DNA from: a virus | Virus record (IMG/VR): IMGVR_UViG_3300018719_000041 | Span: 1 to 64,000 of that record | Strand: one strand, 5' to 3' | Length of the DNA stretch: 64,000 nucleotides | Shown: in pieces, positions 50,035 to 58,422 of the stretch | How positions within the stretch are numbered: the stretch's first letter is position 1 | Layout of the letters: the number at the start of each line of letters is the position of its first letter | Notes under the pieces: model-generated | The model's database searches: none | What the model was told of the DNA's origin: nothing | Seen by the model: only the letters and a program-made list of their open reading frames with translations | Translations under genes and position numbers: made by a program

Positions 50035-50376
50035 TCAGGCCTCGGCGGATTCCGTCGTTTCGAGGGGGCGACCTTGAAGCGCTTGGAGTTCGGATATGAC
50101 CTGATCGCGGTGCTGATGAATATGCGGATCCTCGAGTTCCAGGTTCAGAAGTATCCAGCCCATCACCACAATGTTGAGGAAAATGCCGACACAGGCCTTG
50201 GCCGCAAGTTGGGTCCACACCGCGCCGAGATATGCCGCCTCGGCGATGTTGTAGGAACTGCGTGTTGCTCCTCTCACATCAGAAAGGTCGATGCCAAGAA
50301 TGATGGCACCAACGACGTTCGCGACCAGGAGTAATATGACGAGGATAGCGCCGAAAGTGTTGACCCTTACTGCCAT
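50035..50376 (-). CDS. Two-helix membrane protein, probable moron
   Basis: A 113-residue protein on the opposite strand within the tail operon. Two membrane segments are clear: FGAILVILLLVANVVGAIILG (about 8-28) and LAAKACVGIFLNIVVMGWILLNL (about 57-79). The C-terminal tail is charged (LEDPHIHQHRDQVISEL). Its own promoter region has a dyad (50395-50414). Such genes are often expressed in lysogens and act in superinfection exclusion; this role is inferred. Confidence 0.8.
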   Translation of the reverse strand: MAVRVNTFGAILVILLLVANVVGAIILGIDLSDVRGATRSSYNIAEAAYLGAVWTQLAAKACVGIFLNIVVMGWILLNLELEDPHIHQHRDQVISELQALQGRPLETTESAEA

Positions 50377-50394
50377 TTGACTCTCCGTCCTGAA

Positions 50395-50414
50395 ATCACG
50401 TCACTGAACGTGAT
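50395..50414. promoter_or_regulatory. Dyad upstream of the membrane-protein moron
   Basis: ATCACGT-CACTGA-ACGTGAT is a perfect inverted repeat with 7-base arms, 19 bases upstream of the moron start and 9 bases upstream of gene E on the other strand. It fits an operator controlling the moron; the CI operator motif is not present. Confidence 0.5.
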
Positions 50415-50422
50415 AACCTATC

Positions 50423-50896
50423 ATGAGTCAATCCCCAGCTGGTTCGGCAGTCGTAAACCTAAAATCCTTCGAGAAAAGGATCACCAACATGCTTGATGAT
50501 GACCCCACGCCCATGTCCGCAGCATCGCCGCCGGTGGTACGCTTCGAATCCCAGGAAGGACGCGCCCGCGAGCAGACCGTTCCCCTTGAATGGCCATTCT
50601 TCTACGGCGAGCGTCGTGTCGATGCCATCGTTGTTCGTCGGATGACCACTGCCCAAGTCGAAGCCTATGTCGAGACTCTCAAGGAGGCTGAGGAGAAGAT
50701 CTCGCCGCCGATGCTGTTCTTTCCTGACGGCGTGCCCGTGCCGAGCGAGGTCCTCGACGCGATGGACAGTGATGACGAAACGACATTGTGCGAGGCTATT
50801 ACCCGTTTTTTGCCCCGCCGCTTGCGACCGGTCAGCGCGCCAACCCCACCCTCTGGCGTGGATACGGCCTCTCAGTCGCAAGCCACCTCAATCTGA
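50423..50896 (+). CDS. E: Tail assembly chaperone E
   Basis: A 157-residue P2 gpE-like chaperone: VPLEWPFFYGERRVDAIVVRRMTTAQVEAYVE in the centre. It guides the tape measure during tube assembly. At codon 128-130 the ribosome meets T TTT TTG (50806-50812), where a -1 shift opens the E' extension. Confidence 0.85.
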   Translation: MSQSPAGSAVVNLKSFEKRITNMLDDDPTPMSAASPPVVRFESQEGRAREQTVPLEWPFFYGERRVDAIVVRRMTTAQVEAYVETLKEAEEKISPPMLFFPDGVPVPSEVLDAMDSDDETTLCEAITRFLPRRLRPVSAPTPPSGVDTASQSQATSI

Positions 50897-51030
50897 AACC
50901 CCACGACATCCGAGCCATGGACTGGCTCGATCTCCTCGCCTGGTACGAGGAGGCAGTCGTGCTTGGCCTAGTGGAGCCTGTCGATGGCGGCAACCAAAAC
51001 CTCTCAGCTCGTCGTCCGCTTACGCGATGA
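50423..51030 (+). CDS. E': Tail assembly chaperone E' made by -1 frameshift
   Basis: Predicted frameshift product of about 202 residues: the first 130 residues of E, then 72 residues read in the -1 frame (APPLATGQRANPTLWRGY..., with HDIRAMDWLDLLAWYEEAV, the usual E' domain). The E' reading frame has no good start of its own. Its end overlaps the tape-measure start by 47 bases, as in P2-like phages. Confidence 0.75.
50806..50812 (+). promoter_or_regulatory. -1 ribosomal frameshift slippery site
   Basis: TTTTTTG read as T TTT TTG in frame with E; both tRNAs can re-pair after a one-base backward slip. The downstream -1 frame then continues for 72 codons. This is the canonical X XXY YYZ type. 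Confidence 0.75.
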
Positions 51031-52297
51031 GGTGACCGCCCCGGCCGGTCGGGCGTCTCGCTCTCTCAGGAATCTCAAGAACGAAGCCCGAGACAGCGCC
51101 AGCATCGGTAGCAGCATAGCCGGGATCAGTCGTGCCGCCCTTGCGCTCGGCGGGACCACCCTTGGTGTCTATGGCTTGAGCCGGGCCATAAGTGACACCG
51201 TCAAAAAGACCGCGGACCTAGAACGGCGCATGACACGGATCCGCCTCACGGCCGATGCGTCTGCAAGCGCCATGGCAGCCGCCACGACGAAAATGCAGGA
51301 TCTTGCCGTCGAAGTAGCTCTTCCTTTCGATAAGATTGCCAGCGGCATGGAGGCGCTTGTCGCTCAGGGACGGACGCTGCCGGAGGCGCTCGCCTTTCTT
51401 CCTGCCGTGGCCCGTACTGCGCAGGCGGCCGGTGCCGAGGTCGACGATATTGCACGTTCGGCGGGCTCCCTCGGCGATCAGTTCAAGATAGCCGCCGGCG
51501 AAATGCAGCTCGCCTTCGACATGATGGCCGCCGGCGGCAAGGCAGGGCAGTTCGAACTCAAGGACATGTCTCAATATTTCCCTAGCCTCGCCGCTCAGGC
51601 AGCCGCACTCGGATTCAAAGGGACGGACGGTCTGGCCACTCTTGTCTCTGCGCTCCAGATGGTGCGCAAGAACACCGGCACGGCAGGCGAAGCGGCAACC
51701 TCGCTCTCGGACGTCTTCGGCAAGATGGAGAGCAAAGACACCATCAAGGCATTCAAGAAGAACTTCGGCATCGATCTTGCAAAGTCGTTTGCGAAAGCCC
51801 GCAAGGAGGGCCGCAATCTGTTCGAGGTCCTCGAGGCCGCGATCGTCAAGATCGCAGAGAAGGACCTCTCAAACGTCAACAAGGTTTTCACCGACAAGGA
51901 GGCTCGCCGCGGCGCCCTGGCGATCGCTCAGTACGCGCAGGAGCGACGGAAGCTCGATCAGCAGATCCGCACCGAGTCGAGCGGGACGGTCATGAACGAC
52001 CTGGCGGCCGTCACGAAAGACGCTCAGGCCGAACTCGATCGGCTGAGCGAGAGCTGGGACGCTTTTCAAAAGAGGCTCGGCAAAAAGATCGAACCGGCGG
52101 TTGTCGGCGTTCTTCGTAGCATCCGCGAGCAGCTCGATGGCACCAGCCAGCCCCGAGCCATCGATCTGCCGGTGGTCCGCCCAGGCATCAACCCGGCATC
52201 GAAGCCGGACCGGGAGCGCATCGACCGTCCAGCCCCTGGCAGCGGCGGCTCCCGGTCCCGCGAAAAGAGCGAGTTTGTTCACGATCCGGAGGTCTAA
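50984..52297 (+). CDS. T: Tail tape measure protein, N-terminal portion
   Basis: A 437-residue TP901-type tape measure. After a basic N-terminus come a hydrophobic stretch (ISRAALALGGTTLGVYGLSRAI, about 50-70) and ADLERRMTRIRLTADAS, TKMQDLAVEVALPFDKIASGMEALVAQGRTLPEA, YFPSLAAQAAALGFKGTDGLATLVSALQMV. It ends at TAA (52295-52297), but the same frame continues with sensible sequence to 52954. P2 T is about 815 residues, so this is short. Confidence 0.85.
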   Translation: MAATKTSQLVVRLRDEVTAPAGRASRSLRNLKNEARDSASIGSSIAGISRAALALGGTTLGVYGLSRAISDTVKKTADLERRMTRIRLTADASASAMAAATTKMQDLAVEVALPFDKIASGMEALVAQGRTLPEALAFLPAVARTAQAAGAEVDDIARSAGSLGDQFKIAAGEMQLAFDMMAAGGKAGQFELKDMSQYFPSLAAQAAALGFKGTDGLATLVSALQMVRKNTGTAGEAATSLSDVFGKMESKDTIKAFKKNFGIDLAKSFAKARKEGRNLFEVLEAAIVKIAEKDLSNVNKVFTDKEARRGALAIAQYAQERRKLDQQIRTESSGTVMNDLAAVTKDAQAELDRLSESWDAFQKRLGKKIEPAVVGVLRSIREQLDGTSQPRAIDLPVVRPGINPASKPDRERIDRPAPGSGGSRSREKSEFVHDPEV

Positions 52298-52312
52298 TCC
52301 ACCCGCCAGTTC

Positions 52313-52954
52313 ATGAACACCTTTGCGAAGGGCATGCGGGCACAGCGGGAGCGGCAGGCAGGGACGTCGGTCAGCTCGACGGAGCAGTATGTCACTCAGG
52401 TCAGTGTGCCGAACCTGATTGCCGAAATCCGCGCCCGGGCGAAAGCCGCGGGCGGGGTGACGGAAGGGCAGTCGATCCGGGAGCAGATGGCGGCCGAGGC
52501 CGAGCTGGAGCGGCTCGCACAGCGCCACATCGCAGCCAGGCGGGCCGAGGCGGATCGAACCGGCCCGGGGCCGTCGCCGGCTGACGAGATGGAGTTTCGG
52601 ACAAGGGTGCCGGAACTGCACCGGATCGTCATGCAGCAGGACGCTGCCCGCAACGGTCAGGCGTCACCGGACGAGACTGCCATCGCCAGCCATGTCCAGG
52701 AGACGTTCAGGCAGGTGGAGGGCAGCATTGCAAACACGCAGCAGGCGCTCCAATCGCTTGAAAAAACCGTCACGCCCAACGTGGATCTTGCATCACTTCG
52801 TGAGACCGACTCGCTGCTGGATTCCATCCTGAAGAAACTCGGCCAGATCGGTCCCGCCATCCAGAGCGCCGGAAGCGGGATCTCCTCGCGGTCGTTCGGG
52901 CGTCATTTCGAATCCCGTCAGAGCGGGTCGTTCTCCGACTTCGAGCATCGGTAA
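52313..52954 (+). CDS. Tape measure C-terminal portion or separate tail protein
   Basis: A 213-residue helical protein in exactly the reading frame of the tape measure gene, separated only by TAA plus five codons. It is rich in coiled-coil pattern (AELERLAQRHIAARRAEADR, ETFRQVEGSIANTQQALQSLEKTV). Either the tape measure was split by a nonsense mutation or the phage makes two proteins. No ribosome site is obvious before ATG 52313, which favours the split. Confidence 0.65.
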   Translation: MNTFAKGMRAQRERQAGTSVSSTEQYVTQVSVPNLIAEIRARAKAAGGVTEGQSIREQMAAEAELERLAQRHIAARRAEADRTGPGPSPADEMEFRTRVPELHRIVMQQDAARNGQASPDETAIASHVQETFRQVEGSIANTQQALQSLEKTVTPNVDLASLRETDSLLDSILKKLGQIGPAIQSAGSGISSRSFGRHFESRQSGSFSDFEHR

Positions 52955-52965
52955 GGATTGAGCGC

Positions 52966-53394
52966 ATGCTGTATCAGGTTGGGGCGCTGACGTTTCGCGT
53001 CACGGCGCCCAACATCCACGAGGTCGAGAAGGAGGCAGCGGCCGACTTCGCCGAGAAGGACGTCATGGGGACGCTGCGCCCCCTGGAGGCGATGGGGGAG
53101 GGGCCGAGCACCTTCACTCTTCGCGGGCGCCTTTACCCTCGCCGGTGGGGAGGGCTCTCGAGTCTCGATCTTCTGGAGCAGATGCGCCTTGCTCAGGATT
53201 CGCACATTGTCATCCGCGGTGACGGCGTGAACCTGGGTTGGTGGGTCATCGACCGTTATCGCGAGAAGCACAATCAGATCGGGCGGACAGGTATCGGCAG
53301 CACCATCGATTACGAGGTGGTGCTGAAAAAATCCCCCAAGCCTCCGACCGCCCTGGGCTACGTCGTCACGCTGATGAGGTTGATCGGGTTATGA
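52966..53394 (+). CDS. U: Tail protein U
   Basis: A 142-residue P2 gpU-like protein: MLYQVGALTFRVTAPNIHEVEKE, FTLRGRLYPRRWGGLSSLDLLEQM, WWVIDRYREKH. It is a baseplate or tail-tip component. It overlaps gene X by ATGA. Confidence 0.88.
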   Translation: MLYQVGALTFRVTAPNIHEVEKEAAADFAEKDVMGTLRPLEAMGEGPSTFTLRGRLYPRRWGGLSSLDLLEQMRLAQDSHIVIRGDGVNLGWWVIDRYREKHNQIGRTGIGSTIDYEVVLKKSPKPPTALGYVVTLMRLIGL

Positions 53395-53618
53395 CCATCG
53401 AGACGCTCCCTCCCGTGGACACCGAGTTCACGACGCTCGATCTGCTGCTCTACCGCCGTTTCAGGCGTGAGATCCTGGGCTTTGTCGAGAAGACGCTCGA
53501 TCTCAATCCTGGCCTCGCCGATCTTGGTCCATTCTTGCCGATGGGAACTGAGGTGAAGATCGAAGTTCCAGTGCCCGTGAAGGCTCGCCCCGTCCGCATC
53601 CTTCGCCTGGTCAATTGA
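53391..53618 (+). CDS. X: Tail protein X (LysM-like)
   Basis: A 75-residue P2 gpX-like protein: LDLLLYRRFRREILGFVEKTLDLNPGLADLGPFLPMGTEVKIEVP, the LysM-like fold that binds peptidoglycan or packs in the hub. Position between U and D agrees. Confidence 0.88.
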   Translation: MTIETLPPVDTEFTTLDLLLYRRFRREILGFVEKTLDLNPGLADLGPFLPMGTEVKIEVPVPVKARPVRILRLVN

Positions 53619-53630
53619 GGTGGGTAAGCC

Positions 53631-54689
53631 ATGACATCACATGTCATCATCAATATCAGCGAGCAGGTCTTCGAAGCGGTCACGGGATCGGGCGACGAGT
53701 CCGACAGTCTCGGCTCTCAGGTCATGTCCGTGAAGATCACCGACGCATCGGGCAAGACGGCAGATACCTGCGAGATCGAGCTGAACGACATGGACGATCA
53801 GATCGTCATGCCGCGCAAGAACGCGCCGATCGAGGTCATCCTGTACCGGGACGACAAGCCGGGCGCGATCACCTTTAGCGGTTGGATCGGCGTCCCCAGC
53901 TCTCGCGGTGCACGCGGCAGCGGACAGGTCATCCTGATCGAGGCCAAGGCCGCTGACATGCGCAGCGGCTTGAAGATCCGAAAAGAAAAGCATCTCGACG
54001 ATTCCACGTTCGAGCAGGCTGCACAGGCGTTCGCCCCGGATGGCGTCACGGTCAAGATCGCGGGCGAACTCGGCCAGATCCGCCGCGATTACTGGTACCT
54101 GGGCCGAGAGAACTTCATGCACTGGGCGCAGCGCACAGCGGCCGAGCTGGGCGCCACGTTCAAGATCATGGGGACCACGGCCGTCTTCGTGCCCATGAAC
54201 TCAGGTCAATCCGTCTCCGGGAAGCCGCTGCAGACCATCGAGGCGACGAAGGGCGTCAACATCATCAGCTGGGATATGTCGCCCGAGAACGAGCGCAACG
54301 ACCGCGACGAATTCGAGGTCACTTGGTATGACCCCGCAGACGCCAAGTGGAAGACGCAGGACGGCACAGTCAAAGTGATCGGGCGCGGCAACACCGGCAC
54401 TTATGGCTACTCCGCAGCAGACCAGGACACAGCCGGGCATATCTCGAAGTCCCTCAAGAAAAAGAAGGAGCGGGAGAGAGGCGGTGGCGAGGTTACCATC
54501 GACGGCGAGCCTGCCGCTCAAGCCGAAGCCTTGTGCGTGGTTACGATCCGCCCCGGCATCTCCGGCACCTACCTGATCGACAAGGCCGAGCACAGATGGA
54601 CCCGCAAGCAGGGGTTTCTCACCAAGCTCGATTTGAAAATGCCAAAGGACGCGGCTGGAACGGACGATCGCGATTCCTCTGACGACTGA
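53631..54689 (+). CDS. D: Baseplate hub protein D
   Basis: A 352-residue P2 gpD/gp27-like hub protein. Seen: SVKITDASGKTADTCEIELND, GWIGVPSSRGARGSGQ, RREDYWYLGRENFMHWAQRTAAELGATFKI-like stretch and GISGTYLIDKAEHRWTRKQGFLTKLDL. It forms the ring above the spike. Family name late control D is historical. Confidence 0.9.
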   Translation: MTSHVIINISEQVFEAVTGSGDESDSLGSQVMSVKITDASGKTADTCEIELNDMDDQIVMPRKNAPIEVILYRDDKPGAITFSGWIGVPSSRGARGSGQVILIEAKAADMRSGLKIRKEKHLDDSTFEQAAQAFAPDGVTVKIAGELGQIRRDYWYLGRENFMHWAQRTAAELGATFKIMGTTAVFVPMNSGQSVSGKPLQTIEATKGVNIISWDMSPENERNDRDEFEVTWYDPADAKWKTQDGTVKVIGRGNTGTYGYSAADQDTAGHISKSLKKKKERERGGGEVTIDGEPAAQAEALCVVTIRPGISGTYLIDKAEHRWTRKQGFLTKLDLKMPKDAAGTDDRDSSDD

Positions 54690-54712
54690 ATCCCTCACAA
54701 TTGGAGACGATC

Positions 54713-55045
54713 ATGACTGCACAGGCACGGATCGAGTGGGTCGAGCTTGGGGCTGGCAAGCTTCAGGACGGCCTAGGGCACAACATCATCAAGGCCTTTC
54801 ATGGAGCCTTGACGATCGGAGTCGACACCACGGCCACCGCAGTCGGTGACCGGCCAGTAGCGCCGGTCACCGGTTTCGCCCTCGTTCGTCACGCGGGAGG
54901 CTCCGACAACCCGATCGTCGTGAACGCCTGGGGGGACGATCCCGTCGCAACGGCAGCGAACGGCAAGGCGGTCTATCCCGGCGAAGAAATCCCGATCCAT
55001 GTCGCGAAGGGCCAGAAGCTCTCGCTCATCGAGATCGCGCCATGA
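54713..55045 (+). CDS. Hypothetical late protein
   Basis: A 110-residue, beta-rich protein (VTGFALVRHAGGSDNPIVVNAWGD). GGAG precedes the ATG at 54713. It follows gpD and overlaps the next small gene by ATGA. Likely a minor virion protein; no family recognised. Confidence 0.65.
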   Translation: MTAQARIEWVELGAGKLQDGLGHNIIKAFHGALTIGVDTTATAVGDRPVAPVTGFALVRHAGGSDNPIVVNAWGDDPVATAANGKAVYPGEEIPIHVAKGQKLSLIEIAP

Positions 55046-55182
55046 TCTCCTACACCTTCGGCTACGGCTACGGCTTCCGATCGAGCCGGGGGCAGGGGCG
55101 ACTCACGATCACCTTCGGCGCCATCATCACTAATGGCGGCGATCCCATCGCCACAGCGCGCGGCGACATCCTCACCCTCTAG
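55042..55182 (+). CDS. 46-residue late protein
   Basis: A short gene encoding MISYTFGYGYGFRSSRGQG..., glycine/tyrosine-rich at the start and hydrophobic later (LTITFGAIITNGGD). It overlaps the upstream gene by ATGA and ends 8 bases before the esterase gene, so coupling supports it. Function unknown. Confidence 0.6.
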   Translation: MISYTFGYGYGFRSSRGQGRLTITFGAIITNGGDPIATARGDILTL

Positions 55183-55190
55183 GTCATTCC

Positions 55191-57029
55191 ATGACGAAAA
55201 TCTCTCTGACGCCGGAGAAGGTTCTCTTCTCCGAACGGGACCGCTTGCCTGCCTACGACGCCGCCCTCGACCGCTGGGGGCATACGCAGCCCGGCTACGA
55301 CATCGCTGTCATCGCCGGACAGTCCAACGCGGTCGGGTTCTCGGGCAATGCCTCGGTGGATTCCAAGATCGACTGGAAGCACAACCGCATCTGGCAGTGG
55401 TCTCCGACCGGAGCCGGTGAGCCCGACTATGCGCTCAAGCGCCTGGAGATCGAGGAGCCGCTTCGTTTCCAGCGGTTCGAGAACATTCCCGACATTGATC
55501 AGACGAAATGGGGTCCGAGCTGCGGCACCTGGTTCGGGCGCGAGAGCGTGCCGTTCTTAGGCCCAAACCGCGACATCGTGCTCATCCCGGCTGCCGTCGG
55601 CGGGTCGAACATCAACGATTGGAACCCGGTCAACGGGCCGTTCTTCCTGCTGGCGCGGGATGCGCTCCTCGCAGCTCTCGCTGCGCTTCCGAACGCGCGG
55701 TTGCGCTGGATCATCCGCGTGCAGGGCGAGGCGGACGTGGCGCAGGGCATGGACCCGGCGGAATACGAGACCAAGCTCGACGCGGAGATCGATGGCTGGC
55801 GCGCGATCCCGACCGCCGAGACCGCCACGATCATCCTCGGCAGCATGCCGCCGAGCTGGGGCAATATCCGCGTGCCCGGCAGTCAGGGCCATGCCATCGA
55901 CCAGATCCATCGCAACACGCCACTGCGCAAGCCGCGCTGCATCTACGTGCCGGGGCAGGATACCGTTGTGGTCGGTGACGGGATTCACTACGATGCCGCC
56001 GCGCAGCGGGAGAACGGCCGCCGCATGGCGATCAAGGCCCGCAGCGATTGCGTCCTGACGAATGGCGCAGTTCTCGGCGTTCCGTCCGATCTGCGCGTAT
56101 CGGGAGCGACCGTCACTTGGAAGGGACCGCTGTCCGACGCTTCACACTATGCCGTCGAGCGGAGGCCTGCGGGCTCGATGGGGGCCTGGACGCGCATCAC
56201 ATATAGCCCGAAACTGTTCTCCGCGCCCGGCGCCGACGTGTCCTACACCTTCGACGATCTCAGCGGCGACACCGAGGTCCGGGTCGCGAGCATGTATCAC
56301 GACAAGATTTCTGACTTCACCGACCTGGTCGTCGTATCCTTCGTCGCGGTGCCGCAGCATACCTTCCTGCTCGACATCGCCAATGCGAGCGTGGGTGGTG
56401 ACGGAAAGATCGCCAGCGTGCCGAACCTCGGCACTGACGCGATGCCTTGGACGGCTCCGTCCGGCAAAGGACCGGAGCAGGTTGTTGTCGGCGCTCGGGC
56501 GAGCCTCGTGACGGAGCCGGCGGACGCATATCTGACCTATGGGAACGCGCCGAGCGGCGCGTCCTATACGTGGGAGATCGTGGTCAACCACGACGACTTC
56601 GAGGCCCAAGGCGTCTACCTGATCGACGGCGGTAACGGTGTGCCGTTCTCGATCTGGCGCGGCGGCCATCTCAGCCGCAAGGTTTATGTAGGGCAGGCGG
56701 GGGTCGGCGATCTCATCGTGGTCGGGCAGATGCAGGCCGGTGCAGATTACGTTCTGCACTCAACCTACGACCTCGCGACACAGACGCTCTCCCTTTACAT
56801 CAACGGCGACCTGGTCGGGCAGGCGACGGGGGTGTCCGCCATGCCGTCGTCCGGGATCGTGCTCAACGCCCTCGCCAATGGAACCGGCGGCAACAACGGC
56901 CGGTATCACTCGGTCGGAGGCTGGATCGGCACGGCGCTGACGCCGGAACAGGTCAATTATCGCAAGACCCTCCTCGTCAATGCCCTCGATCTGACGCTCG
57001 GGGAACTCGGGCCCGAAGCTCTCGGCTGA
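55191..57029 (+). CDS. Tail-associated SASA-type esterase with lectin-like domain
   Basis: A 612-residue protein. The N-terminal SGNH/SASA domain has YDIAVIAGQSNAVGFSG (serine in GQSN, about 42-46), a GGSN-type block VGGSNIND, and VVGDGIHYD with the Asp-His pair (about 263-268). A fibronectin-like piece follows (about 300-375) and then a concanavalin/LamG-like domain (DFEAQGVYLIDG to YHSVGGWIGTALT). It would remove acetyl groups from host surface glycans during adsorption. Confidence 0.82.
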   Translation: MTKISLTPEKVLFSERDRLPAYDAALDRWGHTQPGYDIAVIAGQSNAVGFSGNASVDSKIDWKHNRIWQWSPTGAGEPDYALKRLEIEEPLRFQRFENIPDIDQTKWGPSCGTWFGRESVPFLGPNRDIVLIPAAVGGSNINDWNPVNGPFFLLARDALLAALAALPNARLRWIIRVQGEADVAQGMDPAEYETKLDAEIDGWRAIPTAETATIILGSMPPSWGNIRVPGSQGHAIDQIHRNTPLRKPRCIYVPGQDTVVVGDGIHYDAAAQRENGRRMAIKARSDCVLTNGAVLGVPSDLRVSGATVTWKGPLSDASHYAVERRPAGSMGAWTRITYSPKLFSAPGADVSYTFDDLSGDTEVRVASMYHDKISDFTDLVVVSFVAVPQHTFLLDIANASVGGDGKIASVPNLGTDAMPWTAPSGKGPEQVVVGARASLVTEPADAYLTYGNAPSGASYTWEIVVNHDDFEAQGVYLIDGGNGVPFSIWRGGHLSRKVYVGQAGVGDLIVVGQMQAGADYVLHSTYDLATQTLSLYINGDLVGQATGVSAMPSSGIVLNALANGTGGNNGRYHSVGGWIGTALTPEQVNYRKTLLVNALDLTLGELGPEALG

Positions 57030-57046
57030 CCGGCCGGGATCATAGC

Positions 57047-57072
57047 GCCGCCTTCGGGCGGCTTCTTCTTTT
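57047..57072 (+). terminator. Terminator with UUCG loop before the lysis genes
   Basis: GCCGCC-TTCG-GGCGGC (57047-57062) is a perfect 6-bp stem with the very stable TTCG loop, followed by TTCTTCTTTT. Typical Rho-independent form. Confidence 0.75.
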
Positions 57073-57092
57073 CCACCATCAAGGGCATTTCC

Positions 57093-57797
57093 ATGCAAAG
57101 CGTGCGTGACGTTCAGATCGCGCTGCGCCGGCTCGGCTATGACCCTGGACCCGCCGACGGCATCCAGGGCCGCCGCACCATCGCGGCCATCAAGGCATTC
57201 CAGAGGGACCAGAAACTCCATGTCGACGGTGTGGTGGGCGCCGTCACCCTGGCGCGGCTCTTTCCCGGCGGGTCGACCAGGCCGGAGCCCGCAATCTTCG
57301 TGCCATGGTACGCGGAGGCCTCGCGGCTCATGGGGACGCGGGAGATCGAAGGGCCGAAGCATTCCTCCGTCATCATGGGGTGGGCGGAACGGCTGGGGCT
57401 CTGGTATCCGTCGGACGAAACCGCGTGGTGCGGCCTCTTCGTGGCCCACTGCATCGGCGCCACGCTGCCGAACGAACCCCTGCCGGCAAACCCGCTCGGC
57501 GCCCGCAACTGGACCAAGTTCGGCCGGGCCCTGCAGGAGCCCGCCAGTGGCGCGGTGGCGGTGTTCTGGCGTGGATCCAAGACCGGATGGCAGGGGCATG
57601 TGGGCTTCGTGGCGGCGGTTCATAAGGACGACCGGAGCCTGCTGATCCGCGGCGGCAACCAGGGCAACAGCGTCTCCGACGCCTGGCTTTCCACGGACCG
57701 CCTTCTTTCTCTCCGCTGGCCGTCGACGGCGGCGCTACCACTCTCCCGCGTCCCTGTCTCAATCGTGGGCGGAGAACTGTCCACCGACGAGGCCTGA
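57093..57797 (+). CDS. Endolysin: peptidoglycan-binding domain plus NlpC/CHAP-like peptidase
   Basis: A 234-residue lysin. Residues 1-60 are a PG_binding_1 domain (VRDVQIALRRLGYDPGPADGIQGRRTIAAIKAFQRDQ, VDGVVGAVTLARL). The catalytic domain of the TIGR02594 type has Cys 113 (TAWCGLFVAHC) and His 169 (GHVGFV). There is no signal peptide, so it needs a holin. It lies at the head of the lysis set. Confidence 0.9.
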   Translation: MQSVRDVQIALRRLGYDPGPADGIQGRRTIAAIKAFQRDQKLHVDGVVGAVTLARLFPGGSTRPEPAIFVPWYAEASRLMGTREIEGPKHSSVIMGWAERLGLWYPSDETAWCGLFVAHCIGATLPNEPLPANPLGARNWTKFGRALQEPASGAVAVFWRGSKTGWQGHVGFVAAVHKDDRSLLIRGGNQGNSVSDAWLSTDRLLSLRWPSTAALPLSRVPVSIVGGELSTDEA

Positions 57798-57851
57798 GAT
57801 CCCGCGCCCGGCCGGACCCGCCGGGCAACCTCCCAACGAACGGAAAATCCT

Positions 57852-58367
57852 ATGAAACCATCCCACCATCTGTTTGCGGGCGCTGCGGCTCTGGCTGTGG
57901 CACTCGTGGCCTTCACTCTAGCAGCATGCCTCTCCCCGCCGGCTCAGGCCGCCACGGTCACCATCCCCTATGGCGATCAGATCGCGGAAGGCGCGCACAT
58001 CGCGAGCGCGGTCATCACGCCGCTGTTGCTTCTTCTCCTGTCGAAGCTGACAGGACCTGTCGGGCTTTTCCTGCGCACCTTTCTAGGCGAGAGATTGATC
58101 CGCAACGCGGTCGATTATGCGGTTAACGCCGTCGAGGGGGCCTCCAAAGGCAAGACGCTCTCGGTCAATGTCGGTTCCGAGGTGCTTGCGCAGGCGGTTC
58201 AATATGCGCTCGACCAAGGGGCGCCGTGGCTCGTGTCGAAACTCGGTGGACCGGAAGGCATCAGGCTCAAGATCTTCAGGGCTCTGGACCTCGAGGAGGA
58301 TGCCAGCGTCAAGCTGCTCAAAGCGCCTCCCGTGAATGCCTTGGCGACCATCCGTAAGGCCAGCTGA
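57852..58367 (+). CDS. Membrane or lipoprotein of the lysis region
   Basis: A 171-residue protein. The N-terminus is a signal sequence with a lipobox-like LAAC (Cys 26) and AQA|A as an alternative cleavage. A second hydrophobic segment lies at about 53-80 (VITPLLLLLLSKLTGPVGLFL). The rest is helical and soluble. It could be a holin, an accessory lysis or a spanin-like protein; the evidence does not decide. Confidence 0.6.
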   Translation: MKPSHHLFAGAAALAVALVAFTLAACLSPPAQAATVTIPYGDQIAEGAHIASAVITPLLLLLLSKLTGPVGLFLRTFLGERLIRNAVDYAVNAVEGASKGKTLSVNVGSEVLAQAVQYALDQGAPWLVSKLGGPEGIRLKIFRALDLEEDASVKLLKAPPVNALATIRKAS

Positions 58368-58371
58368 TCAC

Positions 58372-58395
58372 ACCTGCGCCCCTTTGGGCGCAGGT
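58372..58395 (+). other. Perfect 10-bp hairpin without T run
   Basis: ACCTGCGCCC (58372-58381) and GGGCGCAGGT (58386-58395) pair around CTTT between two lysis-region genes. It may stabilise or separate messages; no T run follows. Confidence 0.5.
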
Positions 58396-58422
58396 ACGTC
58401 ATGAAAACAATGGGGGCAGGCA

